Below, in pieces: positions 1 through 10,236 of a stretch of DNA of 64,000 nt. Under the pieces are notes generated by a model. It was given only the letters and a program-made list of their open reading frames with translations, was not told the origin of the DNA and ran no database searches. Numbering within the stretch: the stretch's first letter is position 1; every line of letters starts with the position of its first letter. Source of the DNA: Cordylochernes scorpioides (lineage: Eukaryota > Arthropoda > Arachnida > Pseudoscorpiones > Chernetidae); the NCBI GenBank assembly GCA_030710605.1, contig CP092865.1, forward strand, positions 138,241,120 through 138,305,119. The letters are read 5' to 3'. The position numbers and the translations under genes were made by a program.

Positions 1-344
1 CAACTTAAGTTATCAAAATTGAAAAACACACATATATACAAAATTATCTTTACCGATTAGAATAATTTGATATATTAAACTTTGTAATATACAACTTTTT
101 AATTATTCGTATTAAACGCTGTTCCTATTAGTATATCTAATCTCTATGTTTTTTAATAGCTTGAACATTTTTTGAAAGGAATCTGACAAAAGACCTTCTC
201 ATAATCATTTATCCAATTTGTTTACATTAGAGGGCTATTAGAAGGATAAAAGTAGACCCGGTATAGCCCAGACTGAAGTCATCAATGCTAACAGAAATAT
301 TGTCTTCCCACTCTGGGAACAATTAAGCTAAATCGAAATCATGG
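1..344. other. AT-rich sequence, nothing recognised
   Basis: No ORF, RNA gene or repeat structure can be supported here. Confidence 0.4.
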
Positions 345-1560
345 AAGCATAGGGCAAGGCAACCACGATCCAAGAAGACCACTATCTGAATGCTAGGCTC
401 CATAGGATAATGACAGCTACTCAGTTCTTCACTCACTTCAGATGTTCATCTAATGCGAAAGCTTCAAGAAAAACTGTTAACGCAGGGTTCAGGATAATGG
501 TCATGGCGACCAATGATATCTATCTCTTTTATCATTGCAGTAAGGGCAGTAGAAAATTGTTTTATTTCAAAAACATCTCTACAGACCTATAAGCTTATGT
601 CCATAGATTCACACACACAAAAACCTTTATTAAGACACACAGGTCTTACTGAGGATTCTCCTTGGGGTTACAAGACGGAGAAACCTATGAAAGTGGGAAA
701 TATACAAAGGGGTAAAAATGGAGAAAGATTATAAGCACATGATAAATATATACAGATTATTATTTGAATGATCCTATGGAAAATAAGAATATGGATTTGG
801 AAGAAAAAAAAAGAAAAAAAATTGGAAATATGGATGGAAGAAGTGGAGAGCGAAAAGAAGAAAAGACAGTTATTTACATATGGGACATACATGTAATGAT
901 GCCCATAGATTCACTAAACACCTCTATTCTGCCTTCCATAGAAAATGTAGGGTATATCCCAAACCAATCCAATACAAGAGTAGAGCGGTCGAGATTTTAA
1001 TTTGGCGAAACCGCTGAGAGGGTTCACTACTGATAAGCCAAGCCCTCTCATTCAATAACTTATAGCATTGCAGTAAGGTCTGTAGAGATCATATTTGATG
1101 ATATTATTGAAAATAAACATATTGCCAGTAAATTTATTTGCTACAAATTTTATCGATTGATAGCAATTGAATGTTTCTCATCTCCACACAGCCCAGTTGA
1201 ATCGATGCCGTGAACATCAGTTCTGGGCTAAGGATCAGTGTAATCATGTTCTATTCAATGACGAACTCATTCTGAACACTGATTCTCGATTAATCTTATC
1301 TGGAGCGAATACCTGAGGGGCATTCCTCTAATATCAGAGACAGCGGCCGTTTTGGGGGAGGGGACCTCGTGTCATGATATTATGGCTTCATTTCAAACTG
1401 AGGTATACCTTTCCAAGAACGAGGCACGTTGACTTCTCAAGTTACAGGAATGAGATTTTTACCTCTGAGATCTTTCATGGGTGTCATTGTCGCCTAGTTC
1501 ATTTTTATGAATCGTATTTCTCGTCCACATAAACCAGTGGTAGTCATTCATTGATAACCT
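345..1560 (+). pseudogene. Decayed Tc1-like transposase
   Basis: Two blocks read like a Tc1-family DDE transposase that would cut and paste its own element in the nucleus. Block 1 (about 345-515) resembles the N-terminal DNA-binding region, with a stretch reading IMTATQFFTHF followed by ASRKTVNAGFR. Block 2 (about 1,165-1,560) resembles the catalytic core: HVLFNDE (first aspartate), NTDSR, a Gly-rich tract after PFWG, YRNEI, then FMNRISRPHK where the family has its second aspartate before ARPH. That second aspartate looks lost. Several stops and frameshifts break both blocks, and about 650 bp of unrelated sequence separates them, with a short direct repeat (CATTGCAGTAAGG near 532 and 1,065) that may mark a later insertion. 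The identification rests on motif order; the exact ends and terminal repeats were not found. Confidence 0.55.
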
Positions 1561-1628
1561 TCACTTTATATTGTGGCTAAATTGTAGACCTTGTAAGGAT
1601 ATTTTGAGTCAAAAGGCGATCCATCAAT

Positions 1629-1824
1629 TAAGTTTATATAAAAGGGCGTACCTGGATCTATAAAGGGAAAAAAACAATTTTTTCTCAAAAATATTTCGAT
1701 AGATTGCTCCCTCTTGGTGCAATAAATTGATAAAGAGGGAGCAATCTCTCGAAATATTTACGAGAAAAAAATTGTTTTGTTTTTTTTTCTTTACAGATCC
1801 AGGTACGCCCTTTTATAAAAACTT
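1629..1824. repeat. Foldback (MITE-like) palindrome
   Basis: Two arms of about 85 bp are near-perfect reverse complements. The left arm starts AAGTTTATATAAAAGGGCG and the right arm ends CGCCCTTTTATAAAAACTT. The short centre reads TGGTGCAATAAATTGATA. The arms differ by a few substitutions and a longer T run on the right. There is no coding capacity. It is most likely a non-autonomous foldback element. Confidence 0.8.
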
Positions 1825-2627
1825 GTGAGGATATACCCACGGAATGAATTTCATACCGCTCTTGGCTCAGAGGAGGCGCTGCAAGAGGCAGGGATAAATT
1901 AAGAAAAAGGCATCTCCTGATCATCCAACTAAATTCTGCAACTATTCGTTGATTTTTAATCATTTCATTATTGGCTAAATGCCCATTCTTGAGAAATCAA
2001 GAAAAGCTACTGTTAATTTCTTGAAGATGTATCCCTCTAACTATAAAAATTATCAGAACTTATTAAAAAAAAGAAGTTTATTTTCCTTCTTTAAAAAAAT
2101 ATTTACATAGAAGCAATTTAACAAAACAAATTTAATCCAAAAATTAAACAAAACTGATTTACATATCTCTCGACAGAATATATTTACTCTAGTCAAAAGC
2201 CAATAAATAAATATATACACAATTTAATTATTTTTATACGTCTGCGTAACTCTAAGTCCATTTACATCAGCTACCAACGTACCTACAATTCATGAATACA
2301 TGATTAAAAATCAAGAGTAGTTTATGTTTATTTGGACAGACGGCGTAAACCATTAACAACTTTTAGCAGCACGATCAGGGAAGATGTCTTTTTTTAATTT
2401 ATTCATCTTATCCCAGTACAATTTCACTTCTATACTATTTTTCACATTCCAGGGATAAGTTTCTTTTTACAAATTTTAATTTACAAATCTCTTTCAAGCT
2501 TTGGTGCCCGAAAGCTATAAATTTGTGAATTAATACTTTTTAAAATAGTTAAAATATCCTTCTGACGATATATTGATACATAGTGATACAAGGTATTATA
2601 TTTTATTGAATATAGTCATTATCTATA
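1825..2627. other. Non-coding AT-rich stretch before the BEL element
   Basis: No supported gene. Contains TA-rich and poly-A tracts only. The last five bases, CTATA (2,623-2,627), are the target site duplicate of the BEL element. Confidence 0.5.
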
Positions 2628-3022
2628 TGTTTTGTTTCCCACTTGGCAAATACGCAAGTAGGAAAATCAGAATTATTGTTTACAAAACAATTTGTTCTCG
2701 TTAGGCTTAATTGAATATAATGTTTATACTAGTTTAAAGAAATAAGTTTACTTATCTTGGTCAGGCAATCATCCCAAGCTTTACAAATGAATTTATTTTA
2801 TTTTTCTTTACATTGAATATTTTAAAGAATTTACAAATGAATTAAAGCCGCAGCTCTGAAAGGAATAGTTCTCTGGTGGCGACGTGGCAAGAAGAATATT
2901 CTAGAAGGTGGCGAGCTCCCTCTGGCGGCGCAGCCAGACGGCCTCCCATTGGTCAGCGATGACGCAGTTCCTTCACCGCCGCTGGCTGCCTTCTGCTACC
3001 TATGTTAGAATAAAACGAAACA
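2628..3022 (-). repeat. BEL 3' LTR
   Basis: Minus-strand 3' LTR, 395 bp, near-identical to the LTR at 8,272-8,666, flanked on its outer side by the CTATA duplicate. Confidence 0.93.
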
Positions 3023-3034
3023 TACTCCCCTCCT
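3023..3034 (-). promoter_or_regulatory. BEL polypurine tract
   Basis: Purine-rich AGGAGGGGAGTA on the minus strand abuts the 3' LTR, the expected plus-strand primer position. Confidence 0.7.
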
Positions 3035-3121
3035 GTGGACGTAGTCCACACACAAGGCAAAAGAAAAGGATCACATAGTGTAGAAAGTTTTTTTTTTTTT
3101 GAAGAAGAAGAAGAAGAAGAA

Positions 3122-3883
3122 TTAGAATGGCAGAAGTGCAATCTTCGAGATGGGTCTTATTAGATGATGTTGTTTCTCTGTTTGAAGTTCCACAACTCGG
3201 ACATTGCCATCCGCTCCAGGTGACACCTTGGTGATGCGGCCAAGGCTCCACTGCATTGAAGGCATAGGAAAGTCTTTTACCAACACCAAATCTCCAACCT
3301 TCAGGTTGGAAGAGGGTTTTTTCCACTTGGACCGTTGTTGCAGATTGTTTAGATATTCCCTGGACCATCTTTGCCAGAAAACATCTCTGGCCTTTTGAAT
3401 TAATTTCCATCTAGTTAAGTAGTTGTCATTAGGGTGATAATTGGGCTCTGGGAGTGCTGTTAATGGTCTTCCAATCAAAAAATGTCCTGGAGTGAGAGGG
3501 TTGAAATCATTTGGATCCGAACTCATCGGATACAACGGGCGAGAATTCAAGCACGCTTCAATTTGACTTGTCAGAGTATTGAGTTCTTCAAAATTTAAAA
3601 CTGCAGATTTTAAACACCTTAGGAGATGATACTTCAATGATTTAATTCCTGCTTCCCAAATGCCGCCGAAGTTTGGAGCAGATGGAGGTATAAAATGCCA
3701 AGTGATGTGTTCATTAGCGACATAATTTTGAATTGAAGAATCCTTTACAAGTTGATGTATATTATTCAAAATATTCTTAGCTCCTTTGAAGTTAGTAGCG
3801 TTGTCGGTGAAAATATCAGAGGGTTTTCCTCGACGAGAGATGAATCTTCTAAAAGCAGCGAGGAAGGCAGGGGTTGACAGATC
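3122..3883 (-). CDS. BEL integrase C-terminal part and DUF5641-like tail
   Basis: Same frame as the preceding pol ORF, directly after the in-frame stop. It contains the integrase core continuation FTDNATNFKGA (second catalytic aspartate) and FGGIWEAGIKSLKYH (catalytic glutamate region). It ends in a DUF5641-like domain with GDLVLVKD, WSLGRITKVSPG and HLIRPISKIALLP. A GAA microsatellite and A-run (about 3,089-3,120) follow the stop codon. Confidence 0.88.
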   Translation of the reverse strand, partial: DLSTPAFLAAFRRFISRRGKPSDIFTDNATNFKGAKNILNNIHQLVKDSSIQNYVANEHITWHFIPPSAPNFGGIWEAGIKSLKYHLLRCLKSAVLNFEELNTLTSQIEACLNSRPLYPMSSDPNDFNPLTPGHFLIGRPLTALPEPNYHPNDNYLTRWKLIQKARDVFWQRWSREYLNNLQQRSKWKKPSSNLKVGDLVLVKDFPMPSMQWSLGRITKVSPGADGNVRVVELQTEKQHHLIRPISKIALLPF

Positions 3884-6058
3884 TTAAACTATCTCAAGGT
3901 GAATAGCCTTCGTTGAGAAACAAATGAATAATGCTATATATGATTTTAATGTTACTTTTGTTCTTATGACATTAGGTTTAGTTATAAATGGTCCTGCGAA
4001 GTCTATTCCTGTTTTGCTAAAAGGGCTTGAGGGTATGATTCTATGGATAGGCAGATCTCCCATGATTTGTTTTGACACTTGGCGTTTCGTCTTGAAACAT
4101 GTCATGCAACGATTAATGAGCTTTTTTACTAGAATTCTACCGGATGGAATCCAGTACTTTTGTCGGATGGCACACAGAGTTAGTTGGAGACCAGAATGAA
4201 GATGCTCTACGTGAAATTGTTGAACAATCAATTCTGTAACGAAATGGTTGTGAGGAAGAATTATTGGATGCTTCTCATTGAATTGCAGGTTGGATTTGCG
4301 CAGTCGACCTCCTACACGTAGAATTCCTGATGAATCAATAAATGGGTTTAAGGATAAAAGTTTTGAGTTTGATGGTAGTACTTTGCTTTGATTACAACAT
4401 TGAATTTCAGTTTTAAATTCTGAACTTTGAATGCTTTGAATAAGAGTTCGAATTGAATTATCGAGCTCACTAGAGGACAATTCTTTGTGTTTTATTTTGT
4501 CGCTGCTGTGTCTAGCATTGTGGATAAATCTTAGGAGCCATGCCGTAACTCTGCTCAGCTTCCTGAATGTTGAGAATTTAAAAATAAAGTCTGGAATAGG
4601 ACAAGTAGTGAAATGAACAATCGGAACAGTCTTTCTTTTTTCATGACAAACTTCTTTTGGAAGTTCATATGTGATTGGTAGCGGATCTTGTAAACTTGAG
4701 TTTGATAGCCAATCAGGACCATTCCACCAAAGTGAATGGTTTACTAGCTCTGAAGAAGTTATACCTCTGGAGGCGCAATCTGCAGGATTATCCTTGGTAG
4801 ACACATAGTACCAAGAAGATTGCAGAGTTAGTCGCTGAATTTCTGCAATCCGGTTACCAACAAAAGGTTTCCAATGTTTTGATTCAGATTTTATCCAACA
4901 TAAAACAATCTGGGAATCTGTCCACAACATTACTCGGTCAATCTGCAACAACAATGAGCTGCAAATAGAATCATATAAATTTGAAAGGAGAAGAGCAGCA
5001 CAAAGCTCCAGACGAGGTATTGACGTTGCCTTCAAGGGAGCGACTTTTGTCTTGGCAGCAATCAATGTGACTTGAACCTGACCAGATTTAAAACGAGATT
5101 TCATATAAACAACTGATGAATATGCAGATTCGGAAGCATCACAAAATCCATGGAGTTCTAAAGAATGTATAAGTCCCTTGCAGGAAATATATCTAGGAAT
5201 TTTAATATGATTTAGCATGGCCAAATCCATTTTCACTCTCCTCCAATGAGAACACAACGATTCAGACAAGGGATCATCCCAATCCAAATCCTGTTTCCAC
5301 AAAGTTTGGAACAGAATCTTGAAGCTAATGATCACCGGTGATAACCATCCCAAAGGGTCATAAATTCGAGAAATGTCCGATAACAATTGTCTTTTAGAAT
5401 ATACGTCTTTTAGTGAATTGACTGTAATTGTGAAATTATCCGTGGATGGATTCCAATTTATCCCAAGAATTTTAACAGATGAATTATCTCCGATTTCATA
5501 TGAATCATGTGCTTTCAGCGCTTCTGGTACCTCTGAAAGAACCTCAGGGACATTTGACATCCATTTTCTTATGCAAAAGCCACCAGATAAAAGGATTTTC
5601 CGGATATCATCAATGAGAACTTTTGCTTCTTCGATTGTTGTAGCGCCTGAAAGTAGGTCGTCTACATAAAAATCAGTTTTTAGGATTTTAGATGCCTCTG
5701 GGAACAGGAGTTCTTTGTCGGTGGCAAGTTGCATCAAGGTACGGATTACAAGATATGGTGCACACGACATTCCATAAGTTACTGTGAGCAATCTATACTC
5801 CAATAAAGATTCCAATGGACTATTTCTCCAGAAGATTCTCTGAAAGTCGAGATCAGAAGAGTTCACTTTTATCTGTCTGTACATTTTCTCAATATCTCCC
5901 GTAAAAGCTATAGGATTAGTACGAAACTTCACAAGAATATTGAAAATATCATGCTGCAATTTTGGTCCAGTATGAAGAAAGTCATTTAAGGAGTAATTGT
6001 TGCTCGTTTTGCATGATGCATCACACGCAGAACGCAATGGTGAGGTATATAATAGCAC
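3884..6058 (-). CDS. BEL pol: reverse transcriptase, RNase H, integrase N-terminus (724 codons)
   Basis: Continues pol after the frameshift. Reverse transcriptase motifs: FTGDIEKMYRQIKV (first catalytic aspartate) and FYVDDLLSG at about residue 130. An RNase H-type block begins HGFCDASESAYS near residue 303, with TDSQIVLCWI further on. The integrase zinc-binding region lies at about residues 600-655 (His-His pair, then CMTCFKTK), followed by GIDFAGPF, the start of the integrase core. The ORF ends at a TAA at 3,884-3,886; the same frame then stays open to 3,122, so this is a point nonsense change inside the integrase. The listed start is only the frame opening, not a true initiation site. Confidence 0.9.
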   Translation of the reverse strand: MLLYTSPLRSACDASCKTSNNYSLNDFLHTGPKLQHDIFNILVKFRTNPIAFTGDIEKMYRQIKVNSSDLDFQRIFWRNSPLESLLEYRLLTVTYGMSCAPYLVIRTLMQLATDKELLFPEASKILKTDFYVDDLLSGATTIEEAKVLIDDIRKILLSGGFCIRKWMSNVPEVLSEVPEALKAHDSYEIGDNSSVKILGINWNPSTDNFTITVNSLKDVYSKRQLLSDISRIYDPLGWLSPVIISFKILFQTLWKQDLDWDDPLSESLCSHWRRVKMDLAMLNHIKIPRYISCKGLIHSLELHGFCDASESAYSSVVYMKSRFKSGQVQVTLIAAKTKVAPLKATSIPRLELCAALLLSNLYDSICSSLLLQIDRVMLWTDSQIVLCWIKSESKHWKPFVGNRIAEIQRLTLQSSWYYVSTKDNPADCASRGITSSELVNHSLWWNGPDWLSNSSLQDPLPITYELPKEVCHEKRKTVPIVHFTTCPIPDFIFKFSTFRKLSRVTAWLLRFIHNARHSSDKIKHKELSSSELDNSIRTLIQSIQSSEFKTEIQCCNQSKVLPSNSKLLSLNPFIDSSGILRVGGRLRKSNLQFNEKHPIILPHNHFVTELIVQQFHVEHLHSGLQLTLCAIRQKYWIPSGRILVKKLINRCMTCFKTKRQVSKQIMGDLPIHRIIPSSPFSKTGIDFAGPFITKPNVIRTKVTLKSYIALFICFSTKAIHLEIV

Positions 6059-8163
6059 TTGTCTGATGGTTTGTCACGTTCGTTTTTCGGAATGAGCTCC
6101 ATGTGGTTGAGAGAAAGGTATTCCATCATGAAATCCTTATATTGCTGAATAAGATTTGAAGATTTGTGCAATTTTCTCTCAAGAGCAAGAAATCGTTTCA
6201 TGGCATTCTGACGTGAGTCTCCGAGATTAGGCACAGATTTAAACGGTAGACCAACAGAATATCTTCCATCTGTTGATATGCAAAAGTTCTTGTCATAAAT
6301 GTCCCCGCAACTCTTCTCCTCTTTAGTCAATGGAAGAGCGGCAGGAACTGATTCCAATTCAAAAAACTGTCGCAGATTATCATCTCCTTGGGATGTTGAG
6401 CATAATGAGATATAGTTGTTTCCAGTCTCAGAACTGGAAACATTTCCTGAAAGTATCCATCCTAACTTGGAACTACAGGCAGTGGGTCCTGGATGATTTT
6501 GGAATCGTAGTTTTCCTGTATATAAAAATGGGGCTAGGTCTGCACCAATTACTAAATCAATGGGACTTGTTTTATCAAAATTGGGATCTGCTAATAAAGT
6601 ATTCTTAAGATGAGGCCAATTATCTCTATTTATCAGAAAATTAGGTAAATCAACAGTGATTTGATCGAGTATTATGGATGAAATTTTGAATATTCTATCA
6701 GAAAAATGAGGCTTAAATTGAAGAAAAGTCTCACTAGCAGACTGCTGTATTGGTTGGTTACCAATTCCAAAAACTGTGAGTTGGCTCTTTTTAACAGGAA
6801 GATTCAACTTTTCACGACAATTTTCGGTTATTAGACTTCTTTGAGAACCAGTATCAATCAAAGCTCTGCATGGATGAAACGATCCATTTTCTGCTCTCAC
6901 GATAGCAGTAGATAATAAGATTGTCTCATTGGGCTTTGTTGTATCACTGAGAAAACATGAAACGCTAGATTGGGCAATTGGGGCTTCAATTGAAGTGGTA
7001 TTCAAAGGTTCGGGTTGGAAGGAATGCAAAAGAGTGTGATGTTTTTTGTTGCATGATTTACAATGCATAGTGAATTTACATGACGTTACTCTGTGGTTGG
7101 ATCGCAAACAATTGAAACAAAGGTTATTGGTTCTTACTATGTTCCATCTCTCAAGGAGAGAACTTTTATGGAACTTGTCACATTTGAATATAGGATGTGA
7201 ATTTTTGCATAATAGGCATTTATCATCACCTTTTGAAATTAAATTATAAACATGTGTTTGTTTCACTACAGATTTATCCTCCCTAGCATAACCTTTTATC
7301 GATTGCAAACTTTTTGCTTGTTTTTCAAGAAACATAATAAATTTTTCGTAGGATGGAAAGCCATCATCTATCAACGTCAATTCCCATTGCCTTTTCAAAT
7401 CATCACCTATTTTTCTTTGTAGGAAATGTATTAGAAAGATATCAACAAGTGTATTTCTCTCCAAACCCAGTGATTTCAAATTTCTCATGGCTTCATTACA
7501 TATATCTAGTAGTTCGAAAATGGCCTTGGAATTTATTAGTTTTAAAGGTTTTAAAGTGAATAATTTTGTACATTGTGAAAAGGCAAGTTCTTTTTTGTTA
7601 TCATATCTGGAGACCAATGTGGCCCAAGCATGGGCATAGTTTTCATCAATAACAGGAAATCCCCTAATAAGTCGTTCAGCGTCTCCAGTAACAGCTGATT
7701 GTAAATATTGCAGCTTTTGTGAATCAGTTAGAGCGGTATTGGAATCAATAGACAGAGAAAACAATTGCTTGAAACTAAGCCATTCGTTAACATCACCAGA
7801 AAAGGAAGGTAAATTAAATTTAGGAAGTTCTATTTTACTTGTGGTTGGTTGATTTAGATAATCAATTTTGCTTGAACTGGCTGTACAAGATACTTTATTG
7901 ATATTCGCCACTAAATTTCTAAGATTATCCTTGTATTGCATAACTCTAGAAAAGTAATCTTCATCATCAAATTCAGAAAATGTTAAAAGATTACAATAAG
8001 TTTTTTCAATGTTAGATTTTATATCTAAAATATCTTTTTTAAATGTCTGTAAATTTGCATCATCCTTCGATTCAATCATCTTGAGCGAAATTTGCTCAAA
8101 ATAATCCACTTGTTTGAAATGAAATTCAAGAATATTTAAAGTAGCTTTAAATTTGGCAGCCAT
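5986..8163 (-). CDS. BEL gag-protease ORF with start of pol (725 codons)
   Basis: The N-terminal half matches the DUF1759-type gag of BEL elements: ELPKFNLPSFSGD near residue 112, followed by the helical capsid-like region. Cys-His zinc knuckles follow at about residues 315-375 (CLLCKNSHPIFKC, CFNCLRSNHRVTSC, CKSCNKKHH). A DUF1758-type aspartic protease has the active-site DTGSQ at about residue 437. The C-terminal ~100 residues (from LPFKSVPNLGDS) are the beginning of the reverse transcriptase. The ATG at 8,163-8,161 lies about 110 bp inside the LTR, after the primer site. The ORF leaves frame at about 6,020-6,040, where the next ORF takes over with a conserved DASCKTSNNYSLND block. In intact relatives the two would be one polyprotein, so this is a frameshift and not a natural gene end. 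Confidence 0.9.
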   Translation of the reverse strand: MAAKFKATLNILEFHFKQVDYFEQISLKMIESKDDANLQTFKKDILDIKSNIEKTYCNLLTFSEFDDEDYFSRVMQYKDNLRNLVANINKVSCTASSSKIDYLNQPTTSKIELPKFNLPSFSGDVNEWLSFKQLFSLSIDSNTALTDSQKLQYLQSAVTGDAERLIRGFPVIDENYAHAWATLVSRYDNKKELAFSQCTKLFTLKPLKLINSKAIFELLDICNEAMRNLKSLGLERNTLVDIFLIHFLQRKIGDDLKRQWELTLIDDGFPSYEKFIMFLEKQAKSLQSIKGYAREDKSVVKQTHVYNLISKGDDKCLLCKNSHPIFKCDKFHKSSLLERWNIVRTNNLCFNCLRSNHRVTSCKFTMHCKSCNKKHHTLLHSFQPEPLNTTSIEAPIAQSSVSCFLSDTTKPNETILLSTAIVRAENGSFHPCRALIDTGSQRSLITENCREKLNLPVKKSQLTVFGIGNQPIQQSASETFLQFKPHFSDRIFKISSIILDQITVDLPNFLINRDNWPHLKNTLLADPNFDKTSPIDLVIGADLAPFLYTGKLRFQNHPGPTACSSKLGWILSGNVSSSETGNNYISLCSTSQGDDNLRQFFELESVPAALPLTKEEKSCGDIYDKNFCISTDGRYSVGLPFKSVPNLGDSRQNAMKRFLALERKLHKSSNLIQQYKDFMMEYLSLNHMELIPKNERDKPSDKCYYIPHHCVLRVMHHAKRATITP

Positions 8164-8251
8164 CTTTAATCTTTGTTATTATTAATTTTAATAATATATT
8201 TCAAAAATGAATTATAATTATTTATATTTAAATAATTATTTAATAGATTTA

Positions 8252-8271
8252 TTCCCAGGTTTCGGCACCAA
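8252..8271 (-). promoter_or_regulatory. BEL primer-binding site
   Basis: Directly inside the 5' LTR, the minus strand reads TTGGTGCCGAAACCTGGGAA. Its TGG start would pair with a tRNA CCA end. The tRNA species was not assigned. Confidence 0.75.
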
Positions 8272-8666
8272 TGTTTTGTTTCCCACTTGGCAAATACGCA
8301 AGTAGGAAAATCAGAATTATTGTTTACAAAACAATTTGTTCTCGTTAGGCTTAATTGAATATAATGTTTATACTAGTTTAAAGAAATAAGTTTACTTATC
8401 TTGGTCAGGCAATCATCCCAAGCTTTACAAATGAATTTATTTTATTTTTCTTTACATTGAATATTTTAAAGAATTTACAAATGAATTAAAGCCGCAGCTC
8501 TGAAAGGAATAGTTCTCTGGTGGCGACGTGGCAAGAAGAATATTCTAGAAGGTGGCGAGCTCCCTCTGGCGGCGCAGCCAGACGGCCTCCCATTGGTAAG
8601 CGATGACGCAGTTCCTTCACCGCCGCTGGCTGCCTTCTGCTACCTATGTTAGAATAAAACGAAACA
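8272..8666 (-). repeat. BEL 5' LTR
   Basis: Minus-strand 5' LTR, 395 bp, beginning TGTTTCG and ending AACA. It matches 2,628-3,022 almost base for base. The GC-rich half (about 8,490-8,640) should hold the promoter and R region; no clear TATA box was assigned. Confidence 0.93.
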
Positions 8667-8839
8667 CTATATATGTGGTAACCGAGAGGGACAGTATTTC
8701 TCTGCACCTTGGAAGACTTTTCACAGTTCTCACAGAGTACTGGCAGTCGTGGTCGAGACAAAGTGGAAGACTTGGGAATGTCCACACAAACACGAAGGGA
8801 CACAGTTATACTAGAAAAGTTCCGTGAACAGAAAGAGTT
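8667..8839. other. Unassigned sequence between BEL and a foldback element
   Basis: Short non-coding stretch; nothing recognised. Confidence 0.3.
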
Positions 8840-9104
8840 GGCAATTCGCTGAGGGAAAAGTTTATTTTATATATATATCGGCAATACAAGCTTTCGGGCT
8901 CAACAGCCCTTCGACAGGTATAACTACGTTACTGAAGTTTTTCGAATCTAATCCATATATATACATACAGCGAAGTAGGAAATATAAGACAGATATGCAA
9001 AAACAGATTCACATAGTACAGTTTAAAAATTAATTATTGGTTAAATATATATGGTTAAGTATTGCCGATATGCATAAAATAAACTTTTCCCTCAATGAAT
9101 TGTC
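8840..9104. repeat. Foldback element with hammerhead-like motif
   Basis: Terminal inverted repeats of about 45-50 bp begin GGCAATTCGCTGAGGGAAAA on the left and are mirrored by TTTTCCCTCAATGAATTGTC on the right. Just inside the left arm, read on the minus strand (about 8,878-8,928), is AUAC-CUGUCGA, a GGGCU/AGCCC hairpin, then GAAAGCUU-GUAU. The layout resembles a hammerhead ribozyme: stem I would be AUAC/GUAU, and AAGCUU could give a dimer stem III. The core base normally A6 is U, so activity is doubtful. Confidence 0.65.
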
Positions 9105-9513
9105 TTTTATTAATAATTATACCGGAGGGATTATAATAACAGAAATAGTTGAGCTAGGAGCAAGAGATGGAGAGGGTTAAAGTGAAGATTTCTTAATGTC
9201 CTATGGTGGCATGGTCAAGGGATGAACGGATTGTCATATGCTCCCGTGGACTTGGTGGTGACTATACATTTCCGGGATATTATAGCTTTATATATCCTCA
9301 GATGCGGAAGTACTGGTCCTTCATCTGATGCAATAATGGAGTGAATCAAGTAAGAGAGATCATTGTACTCTCTTAACGACTTTCTGGAAACTTCCAACAT
9401 CTTTAGGCCTCGTTTCTTACACGTTGTTGGACTTCTATATCTCACTCTCTGCTATTTAGCTAAACTCTTATTCTATAACACAGTTTTATTTTATTATCCT
9501 CAGTTTTTACAGA
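9105..9513. other. Non-coding, outer part of inverted repeat
   Basis: A 76-codon minus ORF (9,215-9,445) exists here, but the mirrored copy at about 63,770-63,950 is frameshifted and stopped. No coding claim is made. Confidence 0.4.
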
Positions 9514-9530
9514 GTATATTACATAATGTG

Positions 9531-9553
9531 CGTGTCATCCTTGCGCAGGGGCC

Positions 9554-9588
<35 letters not shown>

Positions 9589-9609
9589 AATGTACCGCCG
9601 AACAAGCGT
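9531..9609 (-). pseudogene. U6 snRNA retropseudogene (left copy)
   Basis: The minus strand carries the highly conserved U6 core: ACTAAAATTGGAACGATACA, then GAGAAGATTAGCATGGCCCC and TGCGCAAGGATGACACG. The 5' stem is altered and the last ~25 nt of U6 are missing. A perfect 17-bp direct repeat, GTATATTACATAATGTG, flanks it (9,514-9,530 and 9,610-9,626). That is the signature of a target-primed (LINE-mediated) insertion. No U6-type promoter was identified, so it is unlikely to be a functional gene. Confidence 0.9.
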
Positions 9610-9626
9610 GTATATTACATAATGTG

Positions 9627-10232
9627 ATGCAATGGTTCATGTTAATCATGCCTGTAATTATTCCCAGAGGTGTTTCTATCATACAAAACGTTTACATCTT
9701 ACAATCTTGTTATATTACACCAAAATGGGGTTGTTAGTTCCCACACACACAAATTACCATATATATAATACACTAACAGAGTTTTCAGTTGTAAATTTTT
9801 AAGCAATCTCCACCAAAGATACTGAACTATACATAGCTATCTATATACCAAATTTTCATTATATTTTCGCTTCGTGTCACACTTATTTTTATTCTCTAGA
9901 TATTATGTCCATGTTTTGTATTGTGTTAGTATTAAATATCATATAATAAGGAATTGAATCTCTCAATTTAAAGAGAGATTTATAAATAAAATAAATTTAA
10001 CAGAGAAATATGCTTGCTCCAAATTTATATAAATTGAAAATTTTGAAGAGAAAAAAAAAGAAACAGAAAGAGCAGAAGATTTTTCCCTGAGTCTAACCAT
10101 TTTCTATTAGGGAGAACTTCTTTCTCTTTTTACAAACTTCATGTCAATTTATAATGCTTCTTTTTGTTATGAATATGCTAACTTTTACTATATGACAGAT
10201 TTCTATTTGGATGTCTATTAACATATCCAACG
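9627..10232. other. AT-rich sequence, nothing recognised
   Basis: Matches about 62,990-63,580 in the other arm. No supported gene. Confidence 0.4.
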
Positions 10233-10236
10233 ACAT

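Larger units (their letters stand above)
2628..8666 (-). mobile_element. BEL/Pao LTR retrotransposon, full length
   Basis: A complete 6,039-bp element reading on the minus strand. Two 395-bp LTRs with TG...CA ends are nearly identical; one difference seen is GGTCAGCG versus GGTAAGCG. The 5-bp target duplication CTATA lies at 2,623-2,627 and 8,667-8,671. Order on the minus strand: LTR, primer-binding site, gag (DUF1759-type) with zinc knuckles, aspartic protease, reverse transcriptase, RNase H, integrase with H2C2 zinc finger, C-terminal DUF5641-like domain, polypurine tract, LTR. This domain order is typical of Belpaoviridae. Two coding breaks are present: a frameshift near 6,020-6,040 at the start of the RT and an in-frame stop at 3,884-3,886 in the integrase. 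Near-identical LTRs mean a recent insertion, so the breaks are recent or are sequence errors. Confidence 0.95.

Noticed and set aside
9215-9445. 76-codon minus ORF as a possible small gene
   Set aside because: The mirrored copy in the other arm is frameshifted and stopped, and no motif is present.
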